Of a stretch of DNA of 64,000 nt, positions 49,311 through 58,902 are shown in pieces. Source of the stretch: Pseudocolwellia agarivorans (GTDB lineage: Bacteria > Pseudomonadota > Gammaproteobacteria > Enterobacterales > Alteromonadaceae); contig NZ_MUZU01000007.1 in assembly GCF_002000085.1 (NCBI RefSeq), positions 62,001 to 126,000 of the forward strand. Reading direction: 5' to 3'. Every line of letters begins with the position of its first letter. The stretch's first letter is position 1. A program made the translations under genes and the position numbers. The notes under the pieces are model-generated. The model saw only the letters and a list, made by a program, of their open reading frames with translations. It did not search any database and had not been told where the DNA came from.

Positions 49311-51572
49311 ATGAATAAAACCTTAGTTAAAGTGGCAGGAATAGTGACCATTATGTCTCTATTAACTGCATGTATGGGGAGTGATACAGATCCTAAAGTG
49401 CCAGAAACACCTGAGGTACCAGAAACACCTGAAGTACCAGAAACACCAAATGTTCCAGAAGAACCAGAAATGGCTGACATAACTAATGGTGGATTTGAAG
49501 AAGATTCTGCCGGCCAAATGTCACCATTAGGCAACTGGGTGTTAAGGCCTTCTCAAGAAGACGGTGCTATTTCTACCATTGAAGTAATCGAGTCAACAGA
49601 AGGTGATAATAGTTATAAAGGAACAAAGGCAATTGAAGTTGTTGTCGAGGCTTTAGGGGCAAACCCATGGGCAATTGAAGCAGCTTATGAAGATATTCCT
49701 GTTGTTGGAGGTAAAGTATACGAATTTAGTGTTTGGGTTAAAGGTGAAGAAGGAACAAGTGCTGACTTTTGGGTTCAAACACCAGCTCCTGCCTATGGTC
49801 AACTCGCTCTAATAAAAGAAACGTTAACGGGTGAGTGGCAAGAAATCAAATTAACAGCGACTACTGCCGAAGCAGACTCTTTGATTAGATTAGCTATTCA
49901 TTTTTCAAAAGAAGAGAATATTGGCAAGTCTATATACCTAGATGAATTTTCAGGTATTGTACTGCCTGATGCACCGGTTGAAGAAATTCCGGATGTAGAA
50001 TACAGCGCAGTTACAGCACAAAGCTTAAAAGCAATATCGCCTGATTTTAACATTGGTGTAGCTGTTCCGGCGGGTGGTTTTGCGAACAGCATAATCGACA
50101 GACCTGAAGTGCAAACGGTTATTGAACAACACTTTAATCAGTTATCTGCTGAAAACATTATGAAGCCTACCTATTTACAACCAACTCAAGGCGAGTTTTT
50201 CTATGATGATGCAGATGAACTTGTTAACTATGCTAAAGACAATTCACTCACTGTACACGGTCATGTTTTTGTATGGCATTCACAAATAGCGGGCTGGATG
50301 CAAAGTTTCGAAGGTGAGAAAGCTGACTGGATAACCATGATGGAAAATCATGTAACACAAATAGCCACTCATTTTGAAGAAGAAGGTGATAACGATACAG
50401 TGACTAGCTGGGATGTTGTTAATGAAGCCTTTATGGAAAATGGTGAATACCGTGGTGCCAAAACGACTACTGATGGCGCCGATGCATCTGTTTGGTACGA
50501 AAACATTGGTACTGAATTTATACCAAGAGCATTTACAGCAGCCAGAGCAGCAGATCCAGATGCTGACTTATACTACAACGATTACAACCTGATCTGGAAT
50601 GCTACTAAATTAGATGCTGTTATTAATATGGTTACTGATTTTCAAGCTGATGGCGTACCGATTGATGGCATAGGTTTCCAGTCTCATATTTCAGTTAACA
50701 GTCCTAATATTACAACAATAAGAGCACAGCTACAGAAAGTCGTAGATCTAGGTCTAAAAGTAAAAATAACTGAGCTGGATGTTCGTATGAACAATGAAGG
50801 TGGCGTACCTTTAACTTACCTAACAAGTGAAAGAGCTGATGAACAAAAGCAATATTATCATGATATTGTTGAAGCATACCTAGATGTAGTTCCTGAAGAT
50901 CAACGTGGTGGCATCACTATTTGGGGAGTAATTGATGGAGATAGCTGGTTACAAACCTGGCCTGAACCTACTACCGAATGGCCATTATTATTCTTCAATG
51001 ACTATACACCAAAACCAGCACTACAAGGTTTCGCTGATGCATTAGTAGAGTACTTTGGAGAAGTTGAAACTCCGGATGCTTCAAACGAATTGTTAACAAA
51101 TGGTAACTTTGAAGCTGGACTTGGTTCATGGGTAGCCCGTGGTGATGCAACAGTAACGTTAGAAACTACCGAAGTACACGGTGGTAATAATAGTGCTTTA
51201 GTTGTAGGACGAACGGCTACTTGGCAAGGTATACAAAAAGATGTTAAGGGCTTATTCACGGCTAATGAAACTTATAGCGTTTCTGCATGGGTCAAGTTAT
51301 CTGATGATAGTAGTACAGTTACACCTGGTATGAAGCTAACCCTAGAAATAAAACACGATGTAGATACCGATGGAACTATAACTGAAAAGACTGACTATCT
51401 TGAACTTACTACTGTTACAACAGTAAGTGCTAGTAATTGGATAAAACTATCAGGTACTTACACGCATACAATAGCAACTGCAGAAAATTCAGCTGCAATT
51501 TATGTTGAAGCAAATGATATAGCCGTTGATTTTTATGTTGATGATATAATGGTTACATTGGTAGAAGAATAA
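49311..51572 (+). CDS. Lipoprotein GH10 endo-xylanase with two putative carbohydrate-binding modules
   Basis: A 753-residue secreted lipoprotein. The signal peptide ends at the lipobox LLTAC (Cys21). An 18-bp tandem repeat encodes a PET-VPE linker (about 30-53). Residues 58-205 form a beta-sandwich resembling the CBM4/9/22 group (NGGFEEDSAG, GNWVLR). The GH10 barrel (about 225-615) has WHSQIAGWM, the acid/base Glu372 in WDVVNEAF and the nucleophile Glu488 in KITELDVRM. Residues 635-753 form a second CBM4/9-like module (LLTNGNFEAGLGSWVARG). It probably sits on the outer surface and cuts beta-1,4-xylan; action on mixed-linkage beta-glucan cannot be excluded. Two possible LacI-type sites lie upstream. 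Confidence 0.93.
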   Translation: MNKTLVKVAGIVTIMSLLTACMGSDTDPKVPETPEVPETPEVPETPNVPEEPEMADITNGGFEEDSAGQMSPLGNWVLRPSQEDGAISTIEVIESTEGDNSYKGTKAIEVVVEALGANPWAIEAAYEDIPVVGGKVYEFSVWVKGEEGTSADFWVQTPAPAYGQLALIKETLTGEWQEIKLTATTAEADSLIRLAIHFSKEENIGKSIYLDEFSGIVLPDAPVEEIPDVEYSAVTAQSLKAISPDFNIGVAVPAGGFANSIIDRPEVQTVIEQHFNQLSAENIMKPTYLQPTQGEFFYDDADELVNYAKDNSLTVHGHVFVWHSQIAGWMQSFEGEKADWITMMENHVTQIATHFEEEGDNDTVTSWDVVNEAFMENGEYRGAKTTTDGADASVWYENIGTEFIPRAFTAARAADPDADLYYNDYNLIWNATKLDAVINMVTDFQADGVPIDGIGFQSHISVNSPNITTIRAQLQKVVDLGLKVKITELDVRMNNEGGVPLTYLTSERADEQKQYYHDIVEAYLDVVPEDQRGGITIWGVIDGDSWLQTWPEPTTEWPLLFFNDYTPKPALQGFADALVEYFGEVETPDASNELLTNGNFEAGLGSWVARGDATVTLETTEVHGGNNSALVVGRTATWQGIQKDVKGLFTANETYSVSAWVKLSDDSSTVTPGMKLTLEIKHDVDTDGTITEKTDYLELTTVTTVSASNWIKLSGTYTHTIATAENSAAIYVEANDIAVDFYVDDIMVTLVEE
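49398..49469 (+). repeat. 18-bp tandem repeat encoding the Pro-Glu-Thr linker
   Basis: Four consecutive 18-bp units begin at 49398, 49416, 49434 and 49452. The first three have the pattern GTRCCAGAAACACCTGAR; the fourth is diverged. They encode V-P-E-T-P-E units in the flexible linker between the lipid-anchored Cys and the first module of the xylanase. Such repeats can change copy number. Confidence 0.85.
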
Positions 51573-51635
51573 AATATTTATTATGATTTAGTTAGCATTT
51601 CAAAATAGAGTTTTAAGATGCTCGACTGATATTAT

Positions 51636-51674
51636 AAAAAGGGCTCGCTAATATTAATTAGCGAGCCCTTTTTT
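51636..51674. terminator. Long terminator hairpin after the xylanase gene
   Basis: A 17-bp perfect stem, AAAAAGGGCTCGCTAAT (51636-51652) with its complement at 51657-51673, with a 4-base loop and T/A runs on both sides. It is about 65 bp after the xylanase stop and can end transcripts of both directions. Confidence 0.88.
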
Positions 51675-51682
51675 ATATTAGG

Positions 51683-51905
51683 GTCTGTTAATCTTTGCTG
51701 ATTATTTTTACAGCAATTTATTAGCCTTTTATACAAGGCCGAGCATATGTTTCGTCGTTATTCTACTTTACTAGGCGATAACGTAATAGAAATAGTGAAT
51801 AACGGCTGTCCTAAGGATCCCTTTAAATGCTTCTTGCTCGTTGTTGCAAGGAGTTTACATAGAATAACTATGCTCACTCCTTGCGCCGCGATCAACAGCC
51901 TCTAG
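51683..51905. repeat. About 220-bp palindromic intergenic repeat element
   Basis: The ends are imperfect inverted repeats: GGTCTGTTAAT at about 51682 against ATCAACAGCC at 51891. Inside, GCAAGGAGT (51846-51854) pairs with ACTCCTTGC (51876-51884), and CATAG with CTATG nested between them. CGTTATTC (51756) pairs with GAATAACG (51797-51804). No ORF is seen. It has the look of a dispersed chromosomal repeat of Colwellia-type genomes, and differs from the two other repeat kinds in the window. Ends are approximate. Confidence 0.55.
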
Positions 51906-51921
51906 TAAATCCAATAAAAAA

Positions 51922-54495
51922 TTAATGACAGCCTATTGTTAACTTATCATCATTGACTGGTTCAATTCTTATATTAGCTAACCCTAACGACACTTTACCT
52001 TGAGGCATAAGCTTAAACGGTACAACTAAATCGCCCATTTTCATACCAGCTTTGCTAAAGCAAGTTAAATCAATTGAGACGGTTTCCCATGTGTCGGGCG
52101 TTAGTTCATTTAATGTATCTTTAATATCCAAAGATGCGCCGCAGCTGTCTTCGCCTTCACATTCCATAGACAAAGTTAATGCTTGCGTAATTTTTCCTGT
52201 GGTTTTTACCATAAATTTAAGTGCCGAGCCTTGGGCTAAATCAGGTCGAAAGTCTTCCCTAAAACTACTTTTACTTGCAATCATAATACCTGACTGTTGC
52301 TTTCCGTCTAATTCAATTTGCATAGCATCTTCTTGAACAATACGATCGATTGTTCGGTATTTTAATCCCTGCAACGTATGTGAATTGGCATTCACTTCAA
52401 TTTGCTTATTACCAGACAATAACCACAACAACCAAGGCTTGTGCATCGCTCCAGTGTATATTTCACGAACAATAGTTTCTGAAGTATTCCACTTAAACGT
52501 TTCATTCAAATCGTCAGCTAACACATTTTTCTCGCCATAGCTCAAACCAAAGCCATAAGGTAGTAACGGATCATAAATAGCATCATGTCTGTTTATAGCT
52601 GTTTGATTAGGTAGTTTAGGCCAAGAAAATGAAAGCTTTCCGGTAAAGTCATACTGAATATTATCATCAGCTGACTTTAATATAACATCAGCAACGCCTT
52701 GCCCTTCAGAACCCGGCAACCAAACAGCTACAAACGCGTCTGAGGCGTTTATTTCTGAATTTACCCACATTGGTCTACCACTAATAAATAATGCAACAAC
52801 GGGTATTCCCTTTGATTGAAATGACTTCAGTAATGCTAAGTCTTTTTTCTCTCCTAACTGAAACTCTACGTTTGCTCTATCACCATGGCCTTCTGCATAA
52901 GGATCTTCTCCAAAAACAACAATCGCAACATCGGGTTTTTGTGAATATTGCCCATCAATACTTAATGTAGTTGCGCCACCCGCTGCTTTTACTTGCTCTG
53001 ATATTCCTTGGTAAATAGAAGTTCCGCCCGGAAACTCAGCATTGGTATTTTGTGTACCTTGCCAAGTTACCGTCCAGCCACCTGATTGTTTTGTTATATT
53101 ATTAGCACCATCTCCCGCCACTAAAATATGTTGCTTAGGAGAAAGGGGTAAAATATTATTTTTGTTTTTCAATAAAACCAGTGACTGACGCACAGCATCT
53201 CTTGCTACCGCACGATGCTCTTTCGCACCTATTAACTCTGTTTTTCCAGACAATGCTCTATTAGCTGGGCTAGGTTTATCGAATAATCCTGCTCTTAGCT
53301 TAACGCGTAAAATACGACTAACTGCATCATCAATACGAGAAGCTAAAATTTCACCTGCTTTAACTTGAGCAATCGTATTTTCAAGCAAAGGCTTCCATGC
53401 AGAAGTAGGTACCATAAAGATATCTAACCCTGCATTTACAGCTTGAGCACAACTTTCATTTGAGCAACCTTTAACTTGTCCGTGGCCATTCCAGTCACCA
53501 ACAACAAAGCCGTCGAAGCCCATTTTTTCTTTTAGTACATCATTCAATAAATACTTGCTGCCGTGATTTTTTTTACCATGCCAGCTATTAAAAGAAGCCA
53601 TTACAGACTGAGAGCCCGCAGCTAATCCGCCGATATACCCTTGCGCGTGAAGTTTAAAAAGCTCTTCTTCTGAATCAATGTTATCACCTTGATCATCTCC
53701 GCCAACGGTTCCTCCATCACCTAAAAAGTGCTTAACGGTACTAATAACCCGAGTATCACCTAAAAAATCTTTATCTGCGTGACCTTGTAAACCTTTTACA
53801 ATAGACGCTGCATAAATTTTAACTATGTCAGGATCTTCAGAATAGCCTTCGTAAGTTCTTCCCCAACGATCATCACGTACCACGGCAACTGTTGGTGCGA
53901 ACACCCAATCAATACCCGTTACCATAACCTCTTTAGCTGTGATTGCTGCAATATTCTCAATTAAATCAGGGTTATTAGCGGCACCTAAACCAATATTATG
54001 AGGAAACAAAGTAGCGCCAATAACATTGTTATGGCCATGAACTGCATCAGTTCCCCACATAGTTGGAATATTAATACCGTCTAAACTGTCATCAACTGAC
54101 GCTTGATACATATCCTCAGCAAGCTTTATCCAATCACTTGGTGTTGAATGTTTGTTACCGTTTGGAAAAGAGCCGCCACCATTTAAATATGAACCAAAGC
54201 CATATTTACGCATATCTTCTACGGTAATATCTCTAATTTCAGGTTGTATCATTTGAGCAACTTTTTGCTCTAACGTCATACTATCAACTAAAGCTTTTAC
54301 CTTACGCTCTAATTGAGGATCCGTTTTTACTTCATAGGCTAATTTTGGCCAAAGTGTATTGTTATTATGGTCATTCGAAGCTTTAACCTGCTGTAAAGAT
54401 TGATCCACTGTTTTATTTTGTTCAATGCTGTTACACCCCTGAATAAAGAGTGACAAGGTAAGACTTAACACTAATGTAGAATTATATTTTTTCAT
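51922..54495 (-). CDS. GH3 exo-beta-glucosidase/xylosidase, lipoprotein (ExoP-like)
   Basis: An 857-residue glycoside hydrolase family 3 enzyme. The signal peptide ends in a lipobox (LFIQGC, Cys21), so it is a lipoprotein. The N-terminal barrel has DAVHGHNNVIGATLFPHNIGLGA and VKHFLGDGGT. The nucleophile Asp334 is in GFVVGDWNGHG. The GH3 C-terminal domain follows (SLVLLKNKNNILPL, VVFGEDPYAEGHGDR with a likely acid/base region). The last 160 residues form a beta-sandwich as in ExoP of Pseudoalteromonas, a broad-specificity exo-1,3/1,4-beta-glucanase. It probably trims oligosaccharides in the periplasm. It diverges from the GH1 gene with a LacI-type operator between. Confidence 0.92.
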   Translation of the reverse strand: MKKYNSTLVLSLTLSLFIQGCNSIEQNKTVDQSLQQVKASNDHNNNTLWPKLAYEVKTDPQLERKVKALVDSMTLEQKVAQMIQPEIRDITVEDMRKYGFGSYLNGGGSFPNGNKHSTPSDWIKLAEDMYQASVDDSLDGINIPTMWGTDAVHGHNNVIGATLFPHNIGLGAANNPDLIENIAAITAKEVMVTGIDWVFAPTVAVVRDDRWGRTYEGYSEDPDIVKIYAASIVKGLQGHADKDFLGDTRVISTVKHFLGDGGTVGGDDQGDNIDSEEELFKLHAQGYIGGLAAGSQSVMASFNSWHGKKNHGSKYLLNDVLKEKMGFDGFVVGDWNGHGQVKGCSNESCAQAVNAGLDIFMVPTSAWKPLLENTIAQVKAGEILASRIDDAVSRILRVKLRAGLFDKPSPANRALSGKTELIGAKEHRAVARDAVRQSLVLLKNKNNILPLSPKQHILVAGDGANNITKQSGGWTVTWQGTQNTNAEFPGGTSIYQGISEQVKAAGGATTLSIDGQYSQKPDVAIVVFGEDPYAEGHGDRANVEFQLGEKKDLALLKSFQSKGIPVVALFISGRPMWVNSEINASDAFVAVWLPGSEGQGVADVILKSADDNIQYDFTGKLSFSWPKLPNQTAINRHDAIYDPLLPYGFGLSYGEKNVLADDLNETFKWNTSETIVREIYTGAMHKPWLLWLLSGNKQIEVNANSHTLQGLKYRTIDRIVQEDAMQIELDGKQQSGIMIASKSSFREDFRPDLAQGSALKFMVKTTGKITQALTLSMECEGEDSCGASLDIKDTLNELTPDTWETVSIDLTCFSKAGMKMGDLVVPFKLMPQGKVSLGLANIRIEPVNDDKLTIGCH

Positions 54496-54648
54496 AAAGA
54501 AACCTAGAATATTTAGAAAATAGTTATTAGTCGTTATAACTAAAAGAAAAATATAGATTTATCCCTAACTCCAATAAAGAGTAAATCATTTGTAGTTAGT
54601 AAATTAAATAAAACTTATTGACCTTTTAGGTATAAAACACTAACCTAA

Positions 54649-54664
54649 ATGTAAGCGCTTTCAT
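54649..54664. promoter_or_regulatory. LacI-family operator between the GH3 and GH1 genes
   Basis: ATGTAAGCGCTTTCAT is a 16-bp near-perfect palindrome centred on GCGC, a classical LacI/CcpA-type operator. It is 154 bp before the GH3 start and 108 bp before the GH1 start, so one regulator could control both divergent genes. The LacI-family gene at 57859 is the natural candidate. The rest of the 276-bp gap shows no ORF. Confidence 0.72.
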
Positions 54665-54771
54665 AGTTATATTTTAAATAATAGCAATTTGATAAACCGT
54701 TAAAACATTGAATAACTAAAATTCAATAAAAATAACAGAACTAAATTCTTCTACTATTTCTTGGACGTAAA

Positions 54772-56100
54772 ATGAGAAAACTATCTTTACCCGAAAATTC
54801 TAAAATGTTGACACCTTCTTTCACCTTTGGTGTAGCAACAGCTTCATTTCAAATAGAAGGAGGTATCGATTCAAGATTACCCTGTATTTGGGACACATTC
54901 TGTGCAACCCCAAATAAAGTAGCTGACGGCTCTGATGGAACAACGGCCTGTGATCACTTTAATTTATGGGAAGAAGATTTAGATTTGATTGATTCTTTAG
55001 GCGTAGATGCATACCGATTTTCAATTTCTTGGCCCAGAGTTATACATAAAAATGGGGAATTAAATCAAGAAGGTGTAAATTATTACCTGAATATTCTAGA
55101 ACGCTTAGAGCAAAAAAATATCAAAGCCTTTGTAACGCTATACCATTGGGATTTACCGCAACACCTTGAAGATAATGGCGGTTGGCTAAACCGTGAAACA
55201 GCTTTCGAATTTGCTGAATACGCAGACAAAATAACACAGGCGATTGGTCATAAAGTTCACTCTTTTGCGACCCTAAACGAACCCTTTTGTAGTGCCTATT
55301 TAGGGTATGAAATTGGTGTACATGCCCCAGGTAAAATAGGTCAAGGGAACGGAAGAAAAGCCGCACATCATTTATTATTAGGCCATGGTTTAGCTATGGA
55401 AAAACTCAACAAAAACTGTCCAGATGCTCTCAACGGCATTGTACTTAACTTTACGCCTTGCTACCCCGCTAGTGAAAAAGAAGAAGATATTAAAGTAACG
55501 AAATTTGCTGATGATTACTTTAACCAATGGTACGCAAAGCCAATATTTGATGGGGCTTATCCGGAAATATTACACAACTTACCTGAAGAAAATCGTCCAG
55601 ATATATTAGCCGGAGACATGGAGATAATTTCTCATCCAATTGATTTCTTAGGTATTAACTTTTATACGCGTGCTATATACAAGGCTGACGACACTGAACA
55701 TTTTATTCAATTAGCTCCTCCATCACCTAGAACTGATATTGGTTGGGAAATATATCCACAAGCACTCAACAAGCTACTTACGTCACTTAACGAAACCTAT
55801 AAACTGCCACCTGTTTACATCACCGAAAACGGTGCAGCTATGGCAGATATAATAGAAAACGGCCAAGTAGATGATTTTGATAGGGTTAACTATTACCAAC
55901 AACATTTAACCGTAGTAGACCAAGCAATTAAAGACGGTATTACCATTGACGGTTATTTTGCTTGGAGTTTAATGGACAATTTTGAATGGGCAGAAGGTTA
56001 CTTAAAACGCTTTGGTATTGTGCATGTTGACTATGAAACACAAAAAAGAACCATTAAAGCCAGCGGACATGCCTTTAAAAATTTGATATCTAATAGATAG
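54772..56100 (+). CDS. GH1 beta-glucosidase, cytoplasmic
   Basis: A 442-residue family 1 glycosidase. FTFGVATASFQIEGG at the N-terminus, the acid/base Glu170 in ATLNEPFCSA, and the nucleophile Glu352 in YITENGAA are all present. YRFSISWPRV and AWSLMDNFEWAEGYLKRFG complete the family pattern. There is no signal peptide, so it acts on imported glycosides in the cytoplasm. It starts a plus-strand group with the GPH symporter and LacI regulator. The natural sugar may be cellobiose- or laminaribiose-like, or xylobiose; GH1 specificity is broad. Confidence 0.95.
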   Translation: MRKLSLPENSKMLTPSFTFGVATASFQIEGGIDSRLPCIWDTFCATPNKVADGSDGTTACDHFNLWEEDLDLIDSLGVDAYRFSISWPRVIHKNGELNQEGVNYYLNILERLEQKNIKAFVTLYHWDLPQHLEDNGGWLNRETAFEFAEYADKITQAIGHKVHSFATLNEPFCSAYLGYEIGVHAPGKIGQGNGRKAAHHLLLGHGLAMEKLNKNCPDALNGIVLNFTPCYPASEKEEDIKVTKFADDYFNQWYAKPIFDGAYPEILHNLPEENRPDILAGDMEIISHPIDFLGINFYTRAIYKADDTEHFIQLAPPSPRTDIGWEIYPQALNKLLTSLNETYKLPPVYITENGAAMADIIENGQVDDFDRVNYYQQHLTVVDQAIKDGITIDGYFAWSLMDNFEWAEGYLKRFGIVHVDYETQKRTIKASGHAFKNLISNR

Positions 56101-56143
56101 TTAAAAAGTTAAATTATTATCCGTTATTATCAATAATCAGATG

Positions 56144-56164
56144 CGATGAAGTTAAGCTTCATCG
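56144..56164. terminator. Small hairpin between GH1 and symporter genes
   Basis: CGATGAAG (56144-56151) pairs with CTTCATCG (56157-56164), with a 5-base loop. Only three T residues follow, so it is more likely an attenuating or stabilising hairpin in one transcript than a full terminator. Confidence 0.4.
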
Positions 56165-56198
56165 TTTACCATAAACTAACAACAATAAGATAATCAAT

Positions 56199-57725
56199 AT
56201 GACCAAACTGCCATTCTATGAAAAAGTCGGTTACGCCATGGGTGATGCTGCAGCTAATTTAGTATGGCGCGGAGCATTAGCCTATCTAGCCGTATTTTAT
56301 ACTGACACGTTTGGACTTACTGCTGCTGCTGCAGCCATGCTATTTTTAGTGGTTAGATTATCTGACGGTGTTACGGATATTGTAATGGGTATGATCGCCG
56401 ACAGAACAAATACTCGCTGGGGTAAATTTAGACCATGGATTTTATGGTCTACTCCCGTACTTGGCTTATTTATGGTGTTATGTTTTACCACTCCTAACTT
56501 TAGCGATAATGGCAAATTAGTTTATGCCTACTTTACTTATATAGGTTTAACCTTAGCTTACACATTAAACAACGTACCCTACTCTGCCTTAATGGGCGTA
56601 ATGACAGATAGCGATATAGAAAGAACAAGTTTATCAGGCTTTAGATTTGCAGGGGCATTTTTAGGAGGCCTTTTAGTGATGGGATTTCTGCCTGAACTAG
56701 TCGCTTACTTTGGTAATGGCAACGATGCTCAAGGCTATCAATATACTATGTACGTATTTGCATCGTTACTTATTGCTTTGATGGTGATTACATTTGCTAC
56801 CACCAAAGAGCGCGTTGAAGCTCCCATTGATCCAAACTCTAATTTAAAAACAGAGCTTTGGGATTTAACCAAAAACCTACCTTTTATCATTTTACCTTTA
56901 TTATCAATGACTTTGTTTTTTTATTACCGCGAAATATACAGCGGTATATTTTTTGTCGTAGTAATGACAGCTATGGCTCTTGTCATCAAAAAACTCATTA
57001 ATAATACGCCTGAAAACATGACAGGAACCCAACGTGACATGGTTGATTTGTTAACCAATAAACCTTGGTTAATTCTTCTTGGTATGGGTTTTTTAACCAT
57101 GATGTTTAACGGCATAAAATATGGAGTTATCGCCTACTACTTTAAATATCATGTAGGTGATGAACTTATGGCTGGTCAATACTTTGTCGCTTTACTTGTT
57201 GTTTCTATTTTAGGAGCATTAGCTACAGAACATTTATCAAAGTGGCTAGGTAAAAAGAAAGTATTTATTATTTCACTTATACTGAGTGGCCTTTTAACTG
57301 GCGCCTTTTATTGGATACCCCAAGGTAATATTACCGCTATTTTTGTTTTAGGTTGTTCAGCTGAATTTTTTGCAGCCATGATGCCAACATTATTTTTTAC
57401 TATGCTAGGTGATTCAGCCGATTATTCAGAATGGAAAAACAAAAGAAGAGCCACAGGATTAATTTATTCCGCGGGCACTTTCGTACAAAAAACGGGTGGC
57501 GGTTTTGCCGGTGCACTGGTACTCGTTGTACTAGCAAGTTACGGCTATAACGGTATGGATGTATCAACAATTGATCAGTCTTTACCAGGCATGCAATTAT
57601 TAATGAGTTGGATCCCCGCCAGTTTTGCTTTTATTGCAGCAGGCCTTATGGTTTTATATCCATTAACAAGCCAGCAAAATGCCTTAATTGGCTCTGAACT
57701 CATGCGACGTAGAGTAGAAAATTAA
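56199..57725 (+). CDS. GPH-family glycoside:cation symporter (MFS)
   Basis: A 508-residue, 12-helix major facilitator transporter of the glycoside-pentoside-hexuronide:cation group. The family markers are YAMGDAAANLVW near the N-terminus, the loop DRTNTRWGKFRPWILW, and NNVPYSALMGVMT. An extra central segment of about 60 residues (helices around 235-275) is common in marine homologues. Relatives import melibiose, xylosides or glucosides with Na+ or H+. It lies 98 bp after GH1, so its substrate is likely the glycoside hydrolysed by GH1. Confidence 0.9.
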   Translation: MTKLPFYEKVGYAMGDAAANLVWRGALAYLAVFYTDTFGLTAAAAAMLFLVVRLSDGVTDIVMGMIADRTNTRWGKFRPWILWSTPVLGLFMVLCFTTPNFSDNGKLVYAYFTYIGLTLAYTLNNVPYSALMGVMTDSDIERTSLSGFRFAGAFLGGLLVMGFLPELVAYFGNGNDAQGYQYTMYVFASLLIALMVITFATTKERVEAPIDPNSNLKTELWDLTKNLPFIILPLLSMTLFFYYREIYSGIFFVVVMTAMALVIKKLINNTPENMTGTQRDMVDLLTNKPWLILLGMGFLTMMFNGIKYGVIAYYFKYHVGDELMAGQYFVALLVVSILGALATEHLSKWLGKKKVFIISLILSGLLTGAFYWIPQGNITAIFVLGCSAEFFAAMMPTLFFTMLGDSADYSEWKNKRRATGLIYSAGTFVQKTGGGFAGALVLVVLASYGYNGMDVSTIDQSLPGMQLLMSWIPASFAFIAAGLMVLYPLTSQQNALIGSELMRRRVEN

Positions 57726-57858
57726 AGAGATAAACTTTAACCTTCGGATCTATTTAAGAAAAACCATGGTAAAATACGAAAGATAAAATTAATTTATAGT
57801 TTTTTAAGTCAAACAGCTTACCTCCTAACAAGAGGACTAATAATAACAATGGAAAAAC

Positions 57859-58860
57859 ATGGCAACTATTTACCAAGTTTCTGAACTTGCAGGTGTATCT
57901 TTAGCAACGGTATCTCGCGTTTTAAATAAAAACACTCGTGTTAGTGATAAAACACGAGAAAAAGTTGAAAATGCCATGAATGAATTAGGCTATCGGCCTA
58001 ACTCTATCGCTCAATCTCTTGCATCAAATCGCTCAAACAGTGTTGGTATTCTTGTAGCCGAACTTCATGGTCCTATTTTTGGTCATATGATGGCAGGTAT
58101 AGAGTCAGAATTAAGAGCAGCGGGTAAACACGTTATTATTACTACAGGTCACAGTGAAGAAGAAAAAGAAAAAGACGGTATCGAGTTTCTATTAAGTAGA
58201 AATTGCGACGCACTTATTTTACATGTTGAAGCCGTTTCAGATGAGTTTTTAATAGAATTAAGTAAAGGTACTGTACCAATCTATTTAATGAGTCGCTATG
58301 TAAGCGAACTTAAAGATCATTGTATTAGTATAGACAATTGTTTAGGTGGTTACTTAGCAACCCAAGCCGTTTTAGCGCAAGGCCACACTGATATTGCGTA
58401 CATTACAGGTCACCAATATAAAGCTGACTCGGTTAATCGTCTTATTGGTCATAAAAAAGCATTGGCTGAAAAAAATATAGCTTTTGATGAAAACTTATTT
58501 TTTGTGGGAGACTATAAAGAAACAGGTGGAAGCGCAGGACTAAAACACTTTATTGATAATAAGCGTTCATTTTCAGCTTTAGTTTGTGCCAACGATGAAA
58601 TGGCATCAGGTGCGATGAAGTATGCACGAGAGCATGGTTATGAACTTCCTAAAGACTTGTCAATAATGGGGTTTGATAATGTTATTTTTGCAAACTACTT
58701 ATACCCTAAGTTAACCACCATAGATAACCCAGTAAGTGATATGGGGAAAATGGCGGCTAAATTAGTCCTTAAAACCGTGTATAACCAGAAAAATATTGAG
58801 ATTCAAAATATCTTTGAACCTAAAGTTATCATGAGAAAATCGGTTATTGAGCATAAATAA
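57859..58860 (+). CDS. LacI-family transcriptional regulator
   Basis: A 333-residue repressor. The N-terminal helix-turn-helix is VSELAGVSLATVSRVLN, with the hinge GYRPNSIAQSLASNRS. A periplasmic-binding-protein-like sugar domain follows (SVGILVAELHGPIFGHMM, ALVCANDEMASGAMKYAREHG, DLSIMGFDNV). Its position after GH1 and the GPH symporter makes it the local sugar-responsive regulator. Its likely target is the palindrome at 54649, and possibly the sites before the xylanase. An ATG at 57849 is out of frame and opens only a short ORF. Confidence 0.94.
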   Translation: MATIYQVSELAGVSLATVSRVLNKNTRVSDKTREKVENAMNELGYRPNSIAQSLASNRSNSVGILVAELHGPIFGHMMAGIESELRAAGKHVIITTGHSEEEKEKDGIEFLLSRNCDALILHVEAVSDEFLIELSKGTVPIYLMSRYVSELKDHCISIDNCLGGYLATQAVLAQGHTDIAYITGHQYKADSVNRLIGHKKALAEKNIAFDENLFFVGDYKETGGSAGLKHFIDNKRSFSALVCANDEMASGAMKYAREHGYELPKDLSIMGFDNVIFANYLYPKLTTIDNPVSDMGKMAAKLVLKTVYNQKNIEIQNIFEPKVIMRKSVIEHK

Positions 58861-58902
58861 TACCCAATAACATAAAAAATACACAAATAAATTCAGCTCA
58901 AC

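Noticed and set aside
57849-57884. ATG ten bases before the LacI-family start
   Set aside because: It is out of frame and stops after 11 codons.
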